The position numbers and the translations under genes were made by a program. From Candidatus Eiseniibacteriota bacterium (GTDB lineage Bacteria > Arandabacterota > Arandabacteria > Arandabacterales > Arandabacteraceae), in contig JAUVJV010000025.1 of NCBI GenBank assembly GCA_030592245.1, forward strand, positions 1-12,306: a stretch of 12,306 bases of DNA, given 5' to 3'. Below, piece after piece: positions 1 through 7,524 of the stretch. Under the pieces are notes generated by a model that worked only from the letters and a program-made list of their open reading frames with translations, made no database searches and was not told the origin of the DNA. Every line of letters starts with the position of its first letter. Positions within the stretch are counted from its first letter, which is position 1.

Positions 1-719
1 ATCTCGCCGACCGCCCGGTCGCACTCGGCAAGCTCTAGGATGCCGTCCACCACATCGAAGACCGATGCGAAGCACCTGCGCTGCTCACCGTCCCCGAATA
101 CCGTGATGGGCTCGCCCGAGAGGGCCTGCTTCACAAACCTGGGCATTACCATGCCGTAACGGCCCGTCTGCCTGGGCCCGCAGGTGTTGAAAACCCTCAC
201 GATCACGACGGGCAAGTCCCGCTCCCTGTGGTAGGCCAGGGCGAGGATCTCATCCAGAGCCTTGGTTACAGCATAGCTCCACCTCTTCAAGGTCGTGGGA
301 CCCAAGACGCTGTCGGCCTCCTCGTTGAAGGGCACCACGTCACTCTTGCCGTATATCTCGGAGGTCGAGAAGAGGACCACCTTCCTCCCCGCCTTCCCGG
401 CCTGCTCGAACAAGATCTCTGAACCCCGGATATTGATCTCGATCGACTTCAGCTGGTTCTGGATGACATACTCCACACCAACAGCAGCGGCCAGGTGGAA
501 GACGATGTCGCAGGATGCGACGAGCTTCTCCATAGCGCCGGGGTTCAAGATCGTATCGATGGTGCACTCGAAACGGCTCTCGCCCTCAAGGTGGGATATA
601 TTGTCGCGGCTGCCCGTCGAAAGGTCATCGATCACATGGACCCGGTAGCCCTTCTCAAGCAGCTTCTCCACCAGGTGGGAGCCGATGAAACCGGCCCCAC
701 CCGTCACCAGAGCCCTCAT
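1..719 (-). CDS. Extended SDR nucleotide-sugar epimerase/dehydratase (3' end cut by window edge)
   Basis: This gene runs off the left edge; 239 complete codons are visible from an ATG at 719. The N-terminus has the Rossmann dinucleotide motif TGGAGFIGSH (residues 6-15) followed by IDDLSTGSRDN, as in GalE-like extended SDR enzymes that bind NAD and act on nucleotide sugars. STSEIYG (118-124) and the active-site YAVTK (Tyr149, Lys153) are intact. FNTCGPRQTGRYGMVMPRFV (178-197) and FGDGEQRRCF (208-217) are typical of the substrate-binding side. The start lies one base after the stop of the upstream aminotransferase gene and lacks a clear Shine-Dalgarno, so translation is probably coupled. It is the last visible member of the operon. 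The exact reaction (4-epimerase, 4,6-dehydratase or decarboxylase) cannot be told; the Thr-Asp-Glu triad of RfbB-type 4,6-dehydratases is absent, which favours an epimerase-like enzyme. Confidence 0.9.
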   Translation of the reverse strand, partial: MRALVTGGAGFIGSHLVEKLLEKGYRVHVIDDLSTGSRDNISHLEGESRFECTIDTILNPGAMEKLVASCDIVFHLAAAVGVEYVIQNQLKSIEINIRGSEILFEQAGKAGRKVVLFSTSEIYGKSDVVPFNEEADSVLGPTTLKRWSYAVTKALDEILALAYHRERDLPVVIVRVFNTCGPRQTGRYGMVMPRFVKQALSGEPITVFGDGEQRRCFASVFDVVDGILELAECDRAVGE

Positions 720-720
720 C

Positions 721-1827
721 TCAGGCATTCGCGTAAAACTCCCTGATCGCCCCGCAGATATAGTCGACTTCCTCGTCGGTTATCTCGGGGAACATCGGCA
801 TCGAAATCACCTTGGTCGCTGCTTCATCACAGTTGGGGAAGTCCCCCAGCTTGTGGCCAAGCGGCTCGTAGGCTTCCTGCAGATGAAGGCCCAGCGGGTA
901 GTGAATCGCGGTGCCTACACCCTTCTCACCCAGGAACTTCTGCAGGCCGTCGCGGTTCCGGGCCTTGAGGGTATACTGGTGATATATGTGATACGCGAAG
1001 TCCGCCACATAGGGCGTTTCAAGGGGCAGGCCGGCGAGCTTCTCATTGTACATCGAGGCCACGCTGCGCCTGCGGTCGTTCCAGGCCTCGATCTTCTTTG
1101 CCTTTGCAAGCAGAATGGCGGCCTGGATCGAGTCTAGGCGGCTGTTGACGCCTATGTACTTGTACTTGTACTTCTCCACCTGGCCGTGTTTTCTTAAGGC
1201 CGATACCTTATCGCCCAGTTTGTCATCGTTGGTGAGCACCATGCCGCCGTCGCCGTAGCATCCGAGGTTCTTGGTGGGATAGAAGCTCAGGCATGCGAGA
1301 TGGCCGATCGATCCGACCGGCTTGTCCTTATACCTGGACCCTATGGCCTGGGCCGCGTCCTCGATGACGGGGATCCCCTTCCGGCCCGCCGCCTCCATCA
1401 TCGGATCCATGTCGACGCTCTGTCCATAGATGTGAACAGGTACGATGGCCTTTGTCTTATCGTTGATGGCCGCCTCAACCTGCTCGGGAATCATATTGAA
1501 GGTCTTAGGGTCGATGTCGACAAACACAGGCTTTGCGCCCATCCTGATCGCGACCTCGGCGACCGAGACAAAAGAGAAGGGCGAGGTTATTACCTCGTCT
1601 CCCGGGCCCACGTCGCAGGCCATCATGGCGAGATCGAGCGCGTCGGTTCCAGAGGCCACGCCGATGCCCCGCTTGGCGCCCATCAGGCCTGAGACCTTCT
1701 CCTCGATCTCCTTGACCCATTTGCCCATGACGAAGGCGCCGCTGGAGAATACCTCTGCGATATTCCCATCAATATCGTCCTTCATGGAGTTGTACTGCCG
1801 TAACAGATCGATCTGGGGTACCTTCAA
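721..1827 (-). CDS. DegT/DnrJ/EryC1/StrS-family PLP-dependent nucleotide-sugar aminotransferase
   Basis: A 368-residue PLP aminotransferase of the sugar aminotransferase (DegT/StrS) family, of full family length. Visible marks are SGTDAL (59-64), DEVITSPFSF (77-86), the cofactor-nitrogen Asp157 in EDAAQ (156-160), and the Schiff-base Lys186 in SFYPTKNLGCYGDGG. GVNSRLDSIQAAIL (226-239) and AIHYPLGLHLQEAY are also typical. It should transfer an amino group from glutamate to a keto sugar nucleotide. GVNSRLD and the neighbouring oxidoreductase and acyltransferase recall WbpE/WlbC, which aminates UDP-3-keto-N-acetylglucosaminuronate. The C-terminal half equally resembles FdtB/QdtB-type enzymes acting on dTDP-3-keto-6-deoxy sugars. 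The start is TTG: it sits five bases after GGGAGG, keeps the conserved N-terminus PQIDLLRQY, and no ATG is better placed. It begins 11 bases after the acyltransferase gene. Confidence 0.93.
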   Translation of the reverse strand: MKVPQIDLLRQYNSMKDDIDGNIAEVFSSGAFVMGKWVKEIEEKVSGLMGAKRGIGVASGTDALDLAMMACDVGPGDEVITSPFSFVSVAEVAIRMGAKPVFVDIDPKTFNMIPEQVEAAINDKTKAIVPVHIYGQSVDMDPMMEAAGRKGIPVIEDAAQAIGSRYKDKPVGSIGHLACLSFYPTKNLGCYGDGGMVLTNDDKLGDKVSALRKHGQVEKYKYKYIGVNSRLDSIQAAILLAKAKKIEAWNDRRRSVASMYNEKLAGLPLETPYVADFAYHIYHQYTLKARNRDGLQKFLGEKGVGTAIHYPLGLHLQEAYEPLGHKLGDFPNCDEAATKVISMPMFPEITDEEVDYICGAIREFYANA

Positions 1828-1832
1828 TTCAG

Positions 1833-1840
1833 CCTCCCTT
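1833..1840 (-). promoter_or_regulatory. Ribosome binding site that fixes a TTG start
   Basis: On the minus strand AAGGGAGG is followed by five bases and TTG AAG GTA. It is the only good Shine-Dalgarno near the N-terminus of the aminotransferase and it overlaps the TAA stop of the preceding acyltransferase gene. The nearest in-frame ATG is codon 15, inside the conserved N-terminal helix. Confidence 0.7.
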
Positions 1841-2594
1841 ACTCCTCCGGATATCCTTGCATGTCAACCATCTGCTCTCTCGGGGTGTCCTTGAACAGGC
1901 CGGCGGGAACTCCGGCGACGATCTTCCCGGGAGGCACGTCCTTGGTTACCACCGCGCCTGCGCCAACTACCGCGTCCTCACCGATCACGATTCCCGGAAG
2001 CAGGGTAGCGTTCACGCCGACCCTGGCGCCCTTCTTGAGATGTGGTCCCTTGGTGTACTTGAACCTCTCCTTGGTTCTTCCCAGGAAGTTATCATTGGAC
2101 ATCGCGACCATCGGCGCGATGAAGCACCGGTCTTCAATTACGGTGTGAGCCGTAATATAGGCATTGGTCTCTATCTTCACGTAGTTGCCGATGCGCGTGT
2201 CGTTCTCGATGGCAACTCCTCTTCCGACAATTGTGAACTTGCCGATCTTCACGTCCTCCCGCACCGAGGCCTGGTCCGCCACCAGCACTCCCTCGCCCAG
2301 CTCGCAGCCCCTGTATACGGCACTGCATGTGCCTATAATGCACCTGTCCGCGATCTTTGCGGAAGGGAGGTCCACGGACTTAAGCGTACTTATCGCGGCC
2401 TTCATGGGGAGCTTCCCCACGACGCTGCAATCCCCAATGAGCACGTTCTTTCCTATGACGGTGTCCGCATGGATGACCGCGCAGTTGCCGATGCGTGACC
2501 CTTCACCTATGGAGACATCCGGCCCTATGTGCGCATAGGAACCTATCTCCACCCCCTCGGCAATCTTCGCTGCCGGGTCTATGAATCTCTCCAT
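1839..2594 (-). CDS. Left-handed beta-helix (hexapeptide repeat) N-acyltransferase
   Basis: A 251-residue protein built almost wholly of hexapeptide repeats of the [LIV]-G-x4 kind (VEIGSY, AHIGPD, VSIGEG, SRIGNC, TVIGKN, VLIGDC and onward to GIVIGEDAVVGAGAVV). These fold into the trimeric left-handed beta-helix of acetyl-CoA-dependent acyltransferases. A stretch near residues 61-80 (KLPMKAAISTLKSVDLPSAK) interrupts the repeats and probably forms a loop. His150 in AYITAHTVIEDRCFIAPMV sits where sugar N-acetyltransferases of this class carry their likely base. The ending VVTKDVPPGKIVAGVPA is classic for the superfamily. It most likely N-acetylates the amino sugar made by the adjacent aminotransferase. 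At 251 residues it is longer than WbpD/WlbB (about 190) and closer to QdtC/FdtC-type enzymes (about 260), leaving the acceptor sugar open. The ATG lies 3 bases after the preceding stop, behind GGAGG. Confidence 0.9.
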   Translation of the reverse strand: MERFIDPAAKIAEGVEIGSYAHIGPDVSIGEGSRIGNCAVIHADTVIGKNVLIGDCSVVGKLPMKAAISTLKSVDLPSAKIADRCIIGTCSAVYRGCELGEGVLVADQASVREDVKIGKFTIVGRGVAIENDTRIGNYVKIETNAYITAHTVIEDRCFIAPMVAMSNDNFLGRTKERFKYTKGPHLKKGARVGVNATLLPGIVIGEDAVVGAGAVVTKDVPPGKIVAGVPAGLFKDTPREQMVDMQGYPEE

Positions 2595-2597
2595 CCA

Positions 2598-3608
2598 TCA
2601 GCCTCCGATAGTTATGGATCTGCTGCCCTCGGCCAGTGATTGCTCGGCAGCTTCAAGAACCCTCAGGACCTCCAGGCCGGTCTTCCCGTCGGTCAGCGGC
2701 CTTTCGCCTTTCTCGATGCAGTCCAGGAAGTGCTGGCACTCAACCTTGAGAGGCTCAGACATGTCGATCTTCGGGATGTAGATGTCACCGATCCTGATAG
2801 AGAGCGACTCGCCATAGTCCCCGTAGGAAGGCGTGAAGTCCACGCCCTTATCATAGATCCTGAGTTTCTCGGTCGCCTGCATGTCATCCAGCACTGCCAT
2901 CTTCTTATCCCCGACCACGGTGACCTTGCGTATCTTGTGCGGGTCCAGCCAGCTCACGTGAAGGTGAGCCATCACGCCCTTGGGGAAATGCAGCGTCGCG
3001 AAGACCACGTCCTCCACACCCTCCCGGACATAGGCCTGGCCCGAGGCGGTCACCGAATCCGGCTGCCCGCCGAGGAGGTAGTTGACCACCGAGATGTCGT
3101 GGGTGGCGAAACTCCACAGGGCGCTCTCCTCTTTGCGTATCCGGCCGAGATTCACCCGGGTGGTATAAACATAGAGGATCTTGCCCAGGTAGCCCTCGTC
3201 CATGTACTTCTTCAGCTTGATAAGCCCGTTATGGTATCTCAAGAGATGCCCCACCAGCAGAACCAGCTTTCGCTCCTCCGCCAGCTTGACCATCTCTTCG
3301 GCCTCGCCGGACCTGAGCGCCATGGGCTTTTCCACCAGAACATGCTTGTCCCTCTCGAGGGCCTTGCGAGCGAGCTCATAATGGGAGTCGGAACCCGTAG
3401 CTATCACCACGGCATCGACCTTGTCGCCCTCAAGAAGTGAATCAAAGTCGTCCGTGAACGGAATATGAGGATGCGTTTCCTTGATCTTCTCCGACTTCTC
3501 ACTCGCGGTATCACAGACGGCCACCAGCTCGGAGCCGGCCAGCTCGTCCATGTTTCTTACGAAGTTGGGTCCCCAGTAACCCACTCCCACCACCGCAACC
3601 TTAACCAT
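2598..3608 (-). CDS. Gfo/Idh/MocA-family NAD(P)-dependent sugar-nucleotide oxidoreductase
   Basis: A 336-residue two-domain oxidoreductase of usual family length. The N-terminal Rossmann fold begins VAVVGVGYWGPN (4-15) and VIATGSDSH follows. EKP (93-95), the family signature that positions the nicotinamide, is intact. The C-terminal domain carries RYHNGLIKLKKYM, NLGRIRKEESALWSFATHDIS (153-173, with the likely catalytic His170/Asp171 pair) and AHLHVSWLDPHK. It probably oxidises a ring hydroxyl of a sugar nucleotide to the ketone used by the aminotransferase two genes on, as WbpB/WlbA does at C3 of UDP-N-acetylglucosaminuronate. That substrate is inferred from neighbours only; the family is too broad to fix it by motif. 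An ATG with GGGAGG five bases upstream lies 25 bases after the decarboxylase gene. Confidence 0.9.
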   Translation of the reverse strand: MVKVAVVGVGYWGPNFVRNMDELAGSELVAVCDTASEKSEKIKETHPHIPFTDDFDSLLEGDKVDAVVIATGSDSHYELARKALERDKHVLVEKPMALRSGEAEEMVKLAEERKLVLLVGHLLRYHNGLIKLKKYMDEGYLGKILYVYTTRVNLGRIRKEESALWSFATHDISVVNYLLGGQPDSVTASGQAYVREGVEDVVFATLHFPKGVMAHLHVSWLDPHKIRKVTVVGDKKMAVLDDMQATEKLRIYDKGVDFTPSYGDYGESLSIRIGDIYIPKIDMSEPLKVECQHFLDCIEKGERPLTDGKTGLEVLRVLEAAEQSLAEGSRSITIGG

Positions 3609-3633
3609 GCTTGCCTCCCATTTACTTGTCCGG

Positions 3634-4563
3634 TCAGACGGTGCCTTTGAAGTAATCTATAGTCGCCTTGAGTCCATCCTCAAGCAGAACCTTGGGCTCC
3701 CAGCCAAGCAGCTCTCTGGCCCGGCTTATGTCCGGCTGCCTGACCTTCGGGTCATCGACCGGAAGCGGCTCAAACACAATGTCGCTTCCGCAGCCCGTTA
3801 ACTCCGCCACCTTGCTTGCGAAATCCAGGATCGTCATCTCGCGCGGATTTCCCACGTTGACCGGGTCATTGACTTCTGAGACCAGCAACCTGTAAATGCC
3901 CTCGACCAGGTCGCTCACAAAGCAGAAGCTCCTGGTCTGCTTGCCGTCCCCGTAGACCGTAAGCGGCTTGCCGGCTATGGCCTGGGTTATGAAGTTGGGT
4001 ACCACCCTGCCATCACCGGATCTCATCCGCGGCCCGAAGGTGTTGAAGATACGCGCAATCTTGGTATCCACGCCGTGGGTGCGGTGGTAGGCGAAGGCGA
4101 GGGCCTCGCCGAACCGCTTTGACTCGTCATAGACTCCCCGCGGCCCGATCGGGTTGACATTCCCCCAGTAGTCCTCGCGCTGCGGGTGAACCAGGGGATC
4201 GCCGTAGACCTCGGAAGACGAGGCCAGCAGGAACCTGGCGTCCTTCTCCCGGGCCAGGCCCAGGGCCTTATGCGTCCCTAGGGCGCCCACCTTGAGCGTC
4301 TGTATGGGATACTCGAGATAGTCCACGGGGCTTGCCGGGGAGGCGAAATGAAGGATCGCATCGATCGAACCCGAGACGAAAATGTACTCGGTGACATCGT
4401 GCTTGATGAACTGGAAATCCTTGTTCCCCGCAAGGTGCTCGATGTTCCTGGTGGCGCCCGTGATCAGGTTGTCCAGCCCGATCACCGCATGCCCCTTGCT
4501 AATCAGATGGTCACACAGGTGTGACCCCAGAAAACCTGCTGCGCCTGTTACGACTACTCTCAT
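3634..4563 (-). CDS. uxs: UDP-glucuronate decarboxylase (UDP-xylose synthase)
   Basis: A 309-residue extended SDR enzyme that oxidatively decarboxylates UDP-glucuronate to UDP-xylose with bound NAD. The diagnostic UXS motifs are all present: TGAAGFLGSHL (6-16), HFASPASPVDY (72-82), the active-site SSSEVYGDP (115-123, with Glu118), YWGNVNPIGPRGVYDESKR (132-150, with Tyr145 and Lys149), RIFNTFGPRM (171-180) and the C-terminal VRQPDISRA block. The combination of ASPASP and YWGNVNPIGPR separates it from UDP-glucose epimerases and dTDP-glucose dehydratases. Ugd encoded upstream in the same operon supplies its substrate. It starts at an ATG 10 bases after the RfbB gene, with only a weak purine-rich ribosome binding site. 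Confidence 0.95.
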   Translation of the reverse strand: MRVVVTGAAGFLGSHLCDHLISKGHAVIGLDNLITGATRNIEHLAGNKDFQFIKHDVTEYIFVSGSIDAILHFASPASPVDYLEYPIQTLKVGALGTHKALGLAREKDARFLLASSSEVYGDPLVHPQREDYWGNVNPIGPRGVYDESKRFGEALAFAYHRTHGVDTKIARIFNTFGPRMRSGDGRVVPNFITQAIAGKPLTVYGDGKQTRSFCFVSDLVEGIYRLLVSEVNDPVNVGNPREMTILDFASKVAELTGCGSDIVFEPLPVDDPKVRQPDISRARELLGWEPKVLLEDGLKATIDYFKGTV

Positions 4564-4573
4564 TCGATCACTC

Positions 4574-5596
4574 TCATTTCTCGTGCAACTCCTTGTACAT
4601 TCTCCTGTAATAGTCTTTGAACTCGCCGCTCTTTATCTTCTCCCACCAATCGCGGTTATCCGTGTACCAGTCGACCGTCTTGCCGAGGCCGTCGGTGAAG
4701 TCAACCTCGGGCGCCCAACCCAGCTGCGACCTGATCTTCTCGGTGGCGACGGCGTGGCGCTGCACGTGGCCGGGCCGGTCGGTGACCATCCGGATCAGGG
4801 TTTCCGGCTTGCCGAGGGCGTCCAGGATACCGGCGGCCACCTGGAGGATGCTGAGCTCGATGCCGCTGCCGATATTGAAGACCTCGCCCTCCAGGCCGTC
4901 GGTGTTCATGACCTTCTCGAGCGCCTTCACATGATCCAGCACGTAGATCCAGTCGCGGGTATTCTCGCCGGTCCCGTAGACCGGAAGCGGCTGATCGTCC
5001 ATCGCATTGCTGAGAAACAGCGGTATCATCTTCTCGGGATACTGGTTGGGACCGTAGTTGTTGCTGCAGCGGGTTATCACCACGGGTGTTCCATATGTAA
5101 CGAAGTAGGAATAGGCCAGGCGGTCCGCCCCCGCCTTGCTCGCGGCGTAGGGGCTCTGCGGCATCAGGGGCGAGTCCTCCTTCGAGGGTTCGCTCACGGC
5201 GTTGCCATAGACCTCATCGGTTGAGATCTGCACGAACCTGGGAATTCCCATCTCCCGCGCGGCCTCGAGCAGTACATAGGTGCCGTAAACATCGGTCATG
5301 ATGAAGCTCGCCGGATCCCCGATCGAGCGGTCGACATGGGTCTCAGCCGCGAAGTTGATGATGCAGTCACAGCCCCTGGCGCACTCCTTAACCACCTTCT
5401 CGTCGCATATGTCGCCGCGGACGAACCTGTACCGGGGATTGCCTTCCAGAACTTTGAGATTGTCCAGGCTGCCGGCATAGGTCAGCTTATCAAGAACGGT
5501 GATGTCGATGCCTTCATCGCTGGCGAGGATGTGCCGGGTGAAATTGCTGCCGATGAAACCGGCGCCGCCCGTGACCAGCAGTTTCTGAGGCTTCAT
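4574..5596 (-). CDS. rfbB: dTDP-glucose 4,6-dehydratase
   Basis: A 340-residue extended SDR that turns dTDP-glucose into dTDP-4-keto-6-deoxyglucose, the branch point to rhamnose, fucosamine-type and other deoxy sugars. It shows TGGAGFIGSN (9-18), NFAAETHVDRSI (81-92) and STDEVYG with the Thr126-Asp127-Glu128 dehydratase triad. Tyr150 and Lys154 (YAASK), RCSNNYGPNQYPEKMIPLF (176-194), VYGTGENTRDWIYV (206-219) and VTDRPGHVQRHAV are also intact. The ATG at 5596 overlaps the TGA of the cupin gene by one base, with AGGAAGG seven bases upstream; a GTG one codon earlier (5599) is an alternative start. No rmlA (which supplies dTDP-glucose) or rmlD is in the window, so these would have to lie elsewhere. 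Confidence 0.95.
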   Translation of the reverse strand: MKPQKLLVTGGAGFIGSNFTRHILASDEGIDITVLDKLTYAGSLDNLKVLEGNPRYRFVRGDICDEKVVKECARGCDCIINFAAETHVDRSIGDPASFIMTDVYGTYVLLEAAREMGIPRFVQISTDEVYGNAVSEPSKEDSPLMPQSPYAASKAGADRLAYSYFVTYGTPVVITRCSNNYGPNQYPEKMIPLFLSNAMDDQPLPVYGTGENTRDWIYVLDHVKALEKVMNTDGLEGEVFNIGSGIELSILQVAAGILDALGKPETLIRMVTDRPGHVQRHAVATEKIRSQLGWAPEVDFTDGLGKTVDWYTDNRDWWEKIKSGEFKDYYRRMYKELHEK

Positions 5597-6057
5597 CACC
5601 CGTCCTTCCTGTCCCAGTCATAGGGTATCTCATCGCCATTGGGATCAACCCGGTACTCATCAGGATTGTCATAATCGTACGGCTTGTCGGGCACGTTTAC
5701 AAGATACCCGGCCTCTTGCCCCAGGCCCTTGACGCCGTGGACCACCATCGGCGGGATCACTATCAGGATGGGATTCTTCTCACCCACGAAGAACTCGTTG
5801 ATCTCTCCCTTGGTGGGGGAGCCTTCCCGCTGGTCGTAGAGCACCACCTTGAGCATGCCCTTCACCACGGTGAAGTGGTCGGTCTGCTCCTTGTGATAGT
5901 GCCATCCCTTGACCACTCCCGGATAGGCGACCGAAAGGTAAACCTGCCCGAACTTCCGGAAAAAGTCGTCGTCGCTGCGTAGCATCTCCATAAGGAAACC
6001 CCGCTCATCGGGGATGACCTTGAGCTTCTTAATGATAACGCCGTCTATAGTCGGCAT
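5596..6057 (-). CDS. RmlC-like cupin (dTDP-4-dehydrorhamnose 3,5-epimerase family, short form)
   Basis: A 153-residue single-domain cupin with RmlC features: DERGFLMEMLR (17-27), VAYPGVVKGWHYHK (43-56, where His53 aligns with the RmlC catalytic base), IPPMVVHGVKGL (101-112) and a tail of PYDYDNPDEY and IPYDWDR resembling the end of RmlC. RmlC epimerises C3 and C5 of dTDP-4-keto-6-deoxyglucose, the product of RfbB encoded next. However, classical RmlC is about 180 residues and is usually followed by RmlD, which is not here. The GWHYH motif departs from the usual G-L-H-[FY]-Q, so a single-site epimerase, or a 3,4-ketoisomerase as in FdtA/QdtA, remains possible. The ATG has GGGGAGG six bases upstream and lies 16 bases after ugd. 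Confidence 0.85.
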   Translation of the reverse strand: MPTIDGVIIKKLKVIPDERGFLMEMLRSDDDFFRKFGQVYLSVAYPGVVKGWHYHKEQTDHFTVVKGMLKVVLYDQREGSPTKGEINEFFVGEKNPILIVIPPMVVHGVKGLGQEAGYLVNVPDKPYDYDNPDEYRVDPNGDEIPYDWDRKDG

Positions 6058-6073
6058 CTCATACCTCCCCGGA

Positions 6074-7375
6074 CTAGCGACCTACACTGTGATACGTGAA
6101 CCCGAGATCCCTCATCCTCGAAGGTTCGTATATGTTCCGGCAATCGATGATAACCGGGAACTTCATGAGGGTCTTGACCTGGTCGAGGTCAAGATCCCGG
6201 AATTCGTTCCATTCGGTGATGAAAATGGCGGCGTCAACATCCTTTACCGCGTCAAAAACGTCCTTGCTGTACTCCACGTCCTTAAGGATGTCCTTTGCGA
6301 GCTCCATCGAGACGGGATCAAAGACCCTCACACGCGCGCCCCGCTCGATGAGCTCCCTGGCCATATCCAGGGACGGCGCGTCTCTCAGGTCATCGGTATC
6401 GGGCTTGAAACTGAGGCCCAGCATGGCCACCGTCTTATCCTTCACCCCATCCATGGCCTTGTCGATCTTTTCAACCATCAGGTAGCGCTGATCCCGGTTT
6501 ACCGCGATCACCGATTCGACCACTCTCAGGTCATAGCCGGCCTTCTTGGCCGTCTTGACCAGGGCCTGCGTGTCCTTCGGGAAACACGATCCGCCGTATC
6601 CCGCTCCGGCACGGAGGAACTTGGGCCCGATCCTGTGGTCCAGGCCCATCGCGCGCGCCACCATCGAGACGTCCGCTCCAAGGCGTTCACACAGATTGGC
6701 GATCTCGTTTATGAAGGATATCTTGGTCGCAAGAAAAGCGTTCGAGGCATACTTGATCATCTCGGAGGTCCTGACATCGGTCTCGACTACCGGGACATCC
6801 TGTAAGACCAGCGGCCTGTAGATCTCCTTCATCACCTTGAGCGCCCTCTCGTTTGAGGCTCCCAAGACTATCCTGTCGGGCTGCATGAAGTCCTCGACCG
6901 CCGAGCCTTCCCTGAGGAACTCGGGATTGGAAACTACGTCGAAGGGCTTACCCGACTTCGAAGTTTCCTTGATGATTCCCTCGACCAGATTGCAGGTTCC
7001 TGCCGGAACCGTGCTCTTCATCACCACTACCTTGTAATCGTTGAGGTGCTCGGCAACGGTCTTGGCCACCATCTCGACATATGAAAGGTCAGCCTCTCCG
7101 TCCTTGCTCATGGGCGTGCCCACGGCGCAGAAGACGACCGCCGATTCCTCGATTCCCTCCACGACATTGGTGGAGAAGGTAAGTCTGCCTCTCTCCTCGT
7201 TTCGCTTAACGATTTCCTGCAGTCCGGGTTCGTAAAACGGCACCTTGGACTTCTTGAGGCTTGCGATCTTGCGTTCATCTACATCAACGCATCTTACCCG
7301 GTTCCCGAAATCGGCCAGGCAGGCACCGGTCACCAGTCCGACGTACCCGCTGCCGGCCACACAGATGTTGTACAT
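6074..7375 (-). CDS. ugd: UDP-glucose 6-dehydrogenase
   Basis: A 433-residue NAD-dependent four-electron dehydrogenase that oxidises UDP-glucose to UDP-glucuronate. It has GSGYVGLVTGACLA (8-21), YEPGL (48-52), CAVGTP (83-88), MKSTVPAGT (119-127), SNPEFLREG (149-157), KYASNAFLATKISFINE (208-224, with the conserved Lys208) and catalytic Cys264 in GYGGSCFPKD. GLSFKPDTDDLRDAP (320-334) is the C-terminal NAD-domain signature. The frame stays open 67 codons upstream, but that extension is Pro/Gly/Arg-rich and unlike the family. The ATG at 7375 directly precedes the Rossmann strand and has GGAGGGG five bases before it. It is the first gene of the operon and feeds Uxs. The motifs favour glucose over N-acetylglucosamine, but WbpA/WbpO-type specificity cannot be excluded by eye. 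Confidence 0.95.
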   Translation of the reverse strand: MYNICVAGSGYVGLVTGACLADFGNRVRCVDVDERKIASLKKSKVPFYEPGLQEIVKRNEERGRLTFSTNVVEGIEESAVVFCAVGTPMSKDGEADLSYVEMVAKTVAEHLNDYKVVVMKSTVPAGTCNLVEGIIKETSKSGKPFDVVSNPEFLREGSAVEDFMQPDRIVLGASNERALKVMKEIYRPLVLQDVPVVETDVRTSEMIKYASNAFLATKISFINEIANLCERLGADVSMVARAMGLDHRIGPKFLRAGAGYGGSCFPKDTQALVKTAKKAGYDLRVVESVIAVNRDQRYLMVEKIDKAMDGVKDKTVAMLGLSFKPDTDDLRDAPSLDMARELIERGARVRVFDPVSMELAKDILKDVEYSKDVFDAVKDVDAAIFITEWNEFRDLDLDQVKTLMKFPVIIDCRNIYEPSRMRDLGFTYHSVGR

Positions 7376-7434
7376 ATCCCCTCCGAGGCAAACTTGTTCA
7401 CTTCTGTTTCGGCTAACTTGCTGGCTATCATAAC

Positions 7435-7464
7435 AATTTACTGAACGGCGACCCGCAAAGTCAA
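7435..7464 (-). promoter_or_regulatory. Candidate sigma70-like promoter of the nucleotide-sugar operon
   Basis: On the minus strand TTGACT (7464-7459) is followed by an 18-base spacer and TAAATT (7440-7435), about 60 bases before the ugd ATG. The stretch from 7440 down to 7376 is clearly richer in A and T than its surroundings. The -10 match is only moderate; TATGAT a little further downstream is a better hexamer but has no -35 at a suitable distance. Confidence 0.4.
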
Positions 7465-7498
7465 AACCTAATGGCGGTCTGCGGCACCTTAGAGGCAG

Positions 7499-7524
7499 AA
7501 AACCCCACCCTGGGCCCGGAGGGG
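7499..7524 (-). terminator. Possible intrinsic terminator after the secreted-protein gene
   Basis: Read on the minus strand, CCCCTCC pairs with GGTGGGG across a T-T mismatch around a short G/C-rich loop, and TTTT (7502-7499) follows immediately. A second overlapping stem, GGGTCCC against GGGTCCC, lies just upstream (about 7526-7545). The U tract is short (four), so termination may be weak. The position, between the repeats and the operon promoter, is what one would expect. Confidence 0.35.

Noticed and set aside
1857..2498. Plus-strand 213-codon frame opposite the acyltransferase gene
   Set aside because: An antisense shadow caused by the codon bias of a GC-rich gene; no recognisable motif and wrong strand for the operon.
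2640..3440. Plus-strand 266-codon frame opposite the Gfo/Idh gene
   Set aside because: Antisense shadow; the minus-strand frame carries the family motifs.
4382..5224. Plus-strand 280-codon frame opposite the rfbB-uxs junction
   Set aside because: It spans two well-supported minus-strand genes and has no recognisable domain.
6014..6805. Plus-strand 263-codon frame opposite ugd
   Set aside because: Antisense shadow of a gene with all UDP-glucose dehydrogenase motifs on the other strand.
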